Positions 62,674 through 64,000 of a DNA stretch of 64,000 bases are shown here, one piece after another (positions within the stretch are counted from its first letter, which is position 1; each line of letters starts with the position of its first letter). The notes below the pieces were generated by a model. It saw only the letters and a list, made by a program, of their open reading frames with translations. It did no database searches and had not been told where the DNA came from. This DNA comes from Youhaiella tibetensis (GTDB taxonomy: Bacteria; Pseudomonadota; Alphaproteobacteria; Rhizobiales; Devosiaceae). The position numbers were made by a program, and so were the translations under genes. The stretch is taken from NCBI RefSeq assembly GCF_008000755.1, contig NZ_CP041690.1, forward strand, positions 1,861,260 through 1,925,259, given 5' to 3'.

Positions 62674-63312
62674 TCAGCCTCTGACGAAGGCCGCCGCCCG
62701 GCCGATTACATCCTCGAACATCTCCGGCGTCAGGACGCCGGTATTCGTGTTGTAACGCGAGCAATGGTAGCTGTCGAAGAGCCGCCGGCCGCTGGACAAC
62801 TCGTGCTCGGTGCCATGCGCGAACGGAAAGGCCGCGCGTCGTTCATGCAGCGTCGTCAGCAGCGTGTCATGCGCGATCCGGCCCAAGGCAACATAGGCGA
62901 CGCTGGTTTCGTAGTGATCGAGCGTTGCCGAGAGGAACCGCCGGCAATTGGCGATCTCGGGGCCGGTCGGCTTGTTCTGCGGCGGAACGCAACGCACTCC
63001 GTTGACGATCAGCACCTGTTCGAGCCTGAGGCTGTCATCGGCACGCGCTTCGAATTCCCCGCTCGCAAGGCCGACCTTCTTCAAGGTGGCGTAGAGCAGG
63101 TCACCGGCATAGTCGCCCGTGAAAGGCCGTCCGGTCTTGTTGGCGCCCTTGAGGCCCGGGGCCAGCCCGACGATGATCAGCCGCGGGCGCTCGTCGCCCC
63201 AGTTCGGCACCGGCGCGTTGAAGAAATCAGGGTAAAGCGCCCGGTTCGCATGCCGGAATTCGGCGAGGCGCGGGCAGAGCTGGCAATCGTGCGGGGGATT
63301 GGTTTCAGGCAA
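62674..63312 (-). CDS. Uracil-DNA glycosylase, family 5 (UdgB)-like
   Basis: A 212-aa DNA repair glycosylase. Motif A is GLAPGLKGANKTGRPFTGD; a conserved NGVRCVPPQNKP follows; and motif B is YHCSRYNTNTGVLT. An N-terminal CQLCPRL could help form the iron-sulphur site seen in family 4/5 enzymes. It removes uracil or other deaminated bases from DNA. The start is a TTG at 63312, the only in-frame candidate before the neighbouring stop. Confidence 0.85.
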   Translation of the reverse strand: MPETNPPHDCQLCPRLAEFRHANRALYPDFFNAPVPNWGDERPRLIIVGLAPGLKGANKTGRPFTGDYAGDLLYATLKKVGLASGEFEARADDSLRLEQVLIVNGVRCVPPQNKPTGPEIANCRRFLSATLDHYETSVAYVALGRIAHDTLLTTLHERRAAFPFAHGTEHELSSGRRLFDSYHCSRYNTNTGVLTPEMFEDVIGRAAAFVRG

Positions 63313-63327
63313 TCGATGGTCTCGGAA

Positions 63328-63897
63328 TCACTCCGAGTCATCCTCGACAACAGGAGGAGTCCGGTCAACCGGCGTGCGCCCGACCGTCTTGGCGAGTTCG
63401 GCGACATCGAGGAAGAAGTCCGCCTGGCGGCGCAGGTCGTCCGAAATCATCGGGGTCGAGGTGGTTAGAGTAGAGGCCACGGTGACGCGCTTGCCCTTGC
63501 GCTGGAGCGCGGCAACCAGCGCGGTGAAGTCGCCATCGCCCGAGAACAACACCATGTGATCGTAGTGGGCGGACATTTCGAGCGCGTCGACCGTCAGCTC
63601 GATATCCATGTTTCCCTTGATCTTGCGGCGCCCGGTGGCGTCGGTGAATTCCTTGGCCGGCTTGGTGACGACTGTGAAGCCATTATAGTCCAACCAGTCG
63701 ATCAGGGGGCGGATGGAGGAGTATTCTTGGTCCTCGATAAGTGCGGTATAGTAGTAGGCGCGCAGGAGATAGGCTTTACTCTGGAACTCCTTGAGCAGTC
63801 GGCGATAGTCAATATCCACGCCAATTGCCTTGGAAGTGGCGTAGAGGTTTGCGCCGTCTATGAAGAGAACTATCTTTTCGCGCGGATCGAGGGACAT
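63328..63897 (-). CDS. NYN-domain (LabA/DUF88-like) putative nuclease
   Basis: A 189-aa PIN-fold protein. Acidic residues of the NYN site appear in VLFIDGANLY, KGNMDIELTVDA and VLFSGDGDFTALV. NYN proteins are predicted RNA-processing nucleases. Two in-frame ATGs occur at 63903 and 63897. The AGGAGA motif touches the first, so the second, with 7-base spacing, is preferred. The last ~100 bases of the window, upstream of it, contain only a presumed promoter. Confidence 0.87.
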   Translation of the reverse strand: MSLDPREKIVLFIDGANLYATSKAIGVDIDYRRLLKEFQSKAYLLRAYYYTALIEDQEYSSIRPLIDWLDYNGFTVVTKPAKEFTDATGRRKIKGNMDIELTVDALEMSAHYDHMVLFSGDGDFTALVAALQRKGKRVTVASTLTTSTPMISDDLRRQADFFLDVAELAKTVGRTPVDRTPPVVEDDSE

Positions 63898-64000
63898 GGG
63901 CATTCTCCTGACCGGGTCGGCCGGCCTCTCAGGCTGCCCAGCATATAACTTGCGCCTGCGCGCCTATGAGTGAATAGCGTGGATTTATCATCGACGCTTT

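Noticed and set aside
62674-64000. Search for tmRNA, tRNA or rRNA near smpB and elsewhere
   Set aside because: No tRNA-like arms, CCA ends or rRNA-like stretches were recognised by eye.

Overview
The window is high-GC DNA, densely packed with short, often ATGA-overlapping operons. It looks like a free-living alphaproteobacterium of the Hyphomicrobiales, and I would guess Devosia or a close relative. Supporting points are a rhizobial-type porin, RIME-like intergenic palindromes, many Dpp-type and iron-type ABC importers, short-chain dehydrogenases (SDRs), Gfo/Idh oxidoreductases and GntR/DeoR/IclR regulators, and a cydDC/cydABX locus with a perfect FNR/FixK-type box. The genus is inference. 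No rRNA, tRNA, CRISPR array, transposase or phage gene was seen.

Layout. 1-2.9 kb: a 5'-truncated zinc alcohol dehydrogenase, an aldo/keto reductase without the usual catalytic His, and an HSL-type esterase. 2.8-11.3 kb: a DeoR regulator, a PP2C-like phosphatase and a periplasmic binding protein on the minus strand, divergent from an ATPase, a fused double permease, an M81 (MlrC-like) peptidase and a cytoplasmic sialidase-like propeller. 11.3-21.9 kb: a large catabolic region with two paralogous Cys-conserved small proteins, a divergent NagA-like deacetylase, three SDRs, a GntR/LacI hybrid regulator, RidA, a D-threonine-aldolase/D-serine-dehydratase-like PLP enzyme, an HpcH aldolase and two Gfo/Idh oxidoreductases. 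The same palindromic operator (AACAT-N6-ATRTT) lies at both promoters. 22.2-30.2 kb: a FadR-type regulator, then a Dpp-type importer with an N-acetylneuraminate-lyase-like enzyme and an AllA-like enzyme. 30.6-32.8 kb: a GSAM-like aminotransferase convergent with an IclR regulator.

32.8-39.3 kb: cytochrome bd oxidase (cydABX) and its cydDC exporter. 39.3-44 kb: a PQQ-type sugar dehydrogenase and a MarR-EmrB-EmrA efflux operon. 44-48.9 kb: a sugar transferase, manC, a LacI regulator, an FMN reductase and a small secreted protein. 48.9-53.1 kb: a coherent amino-sugar recycling locus of murQ, a GntR regulator, a SIS-domain deaminase and nagA, with two identical inverted operators. 53.1-64 kb: an SDR, the porin, an OmpA-family protein with an internal duplication, a previously unmarked 38-aa membrane protein, an HHH-domain protein, an alpha/beta hydrolase lacking its nucleophile, a lytic transglycosylase, dapA, smpB, a family-5 UDG and a NYN-domain protein.

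The most striking observation is the substrate-binding protein at 23104-24726. Its domain order is circularly permuted relative to the DppA/OppA family: the segment that normally forms the C-terminal half follows the signal peptide, and the normal N-terminal half ends the protein. Next to it are Dpp-type permeases and ATPases and a NanA-like lyase, so it may belong to a sialic-acid or related keto-sugar-acid uptake system. The 11-22 kb cluster between two copies of one operator is a second candidate for an undescribed pathway, probably for an N-acetylated amino compound.
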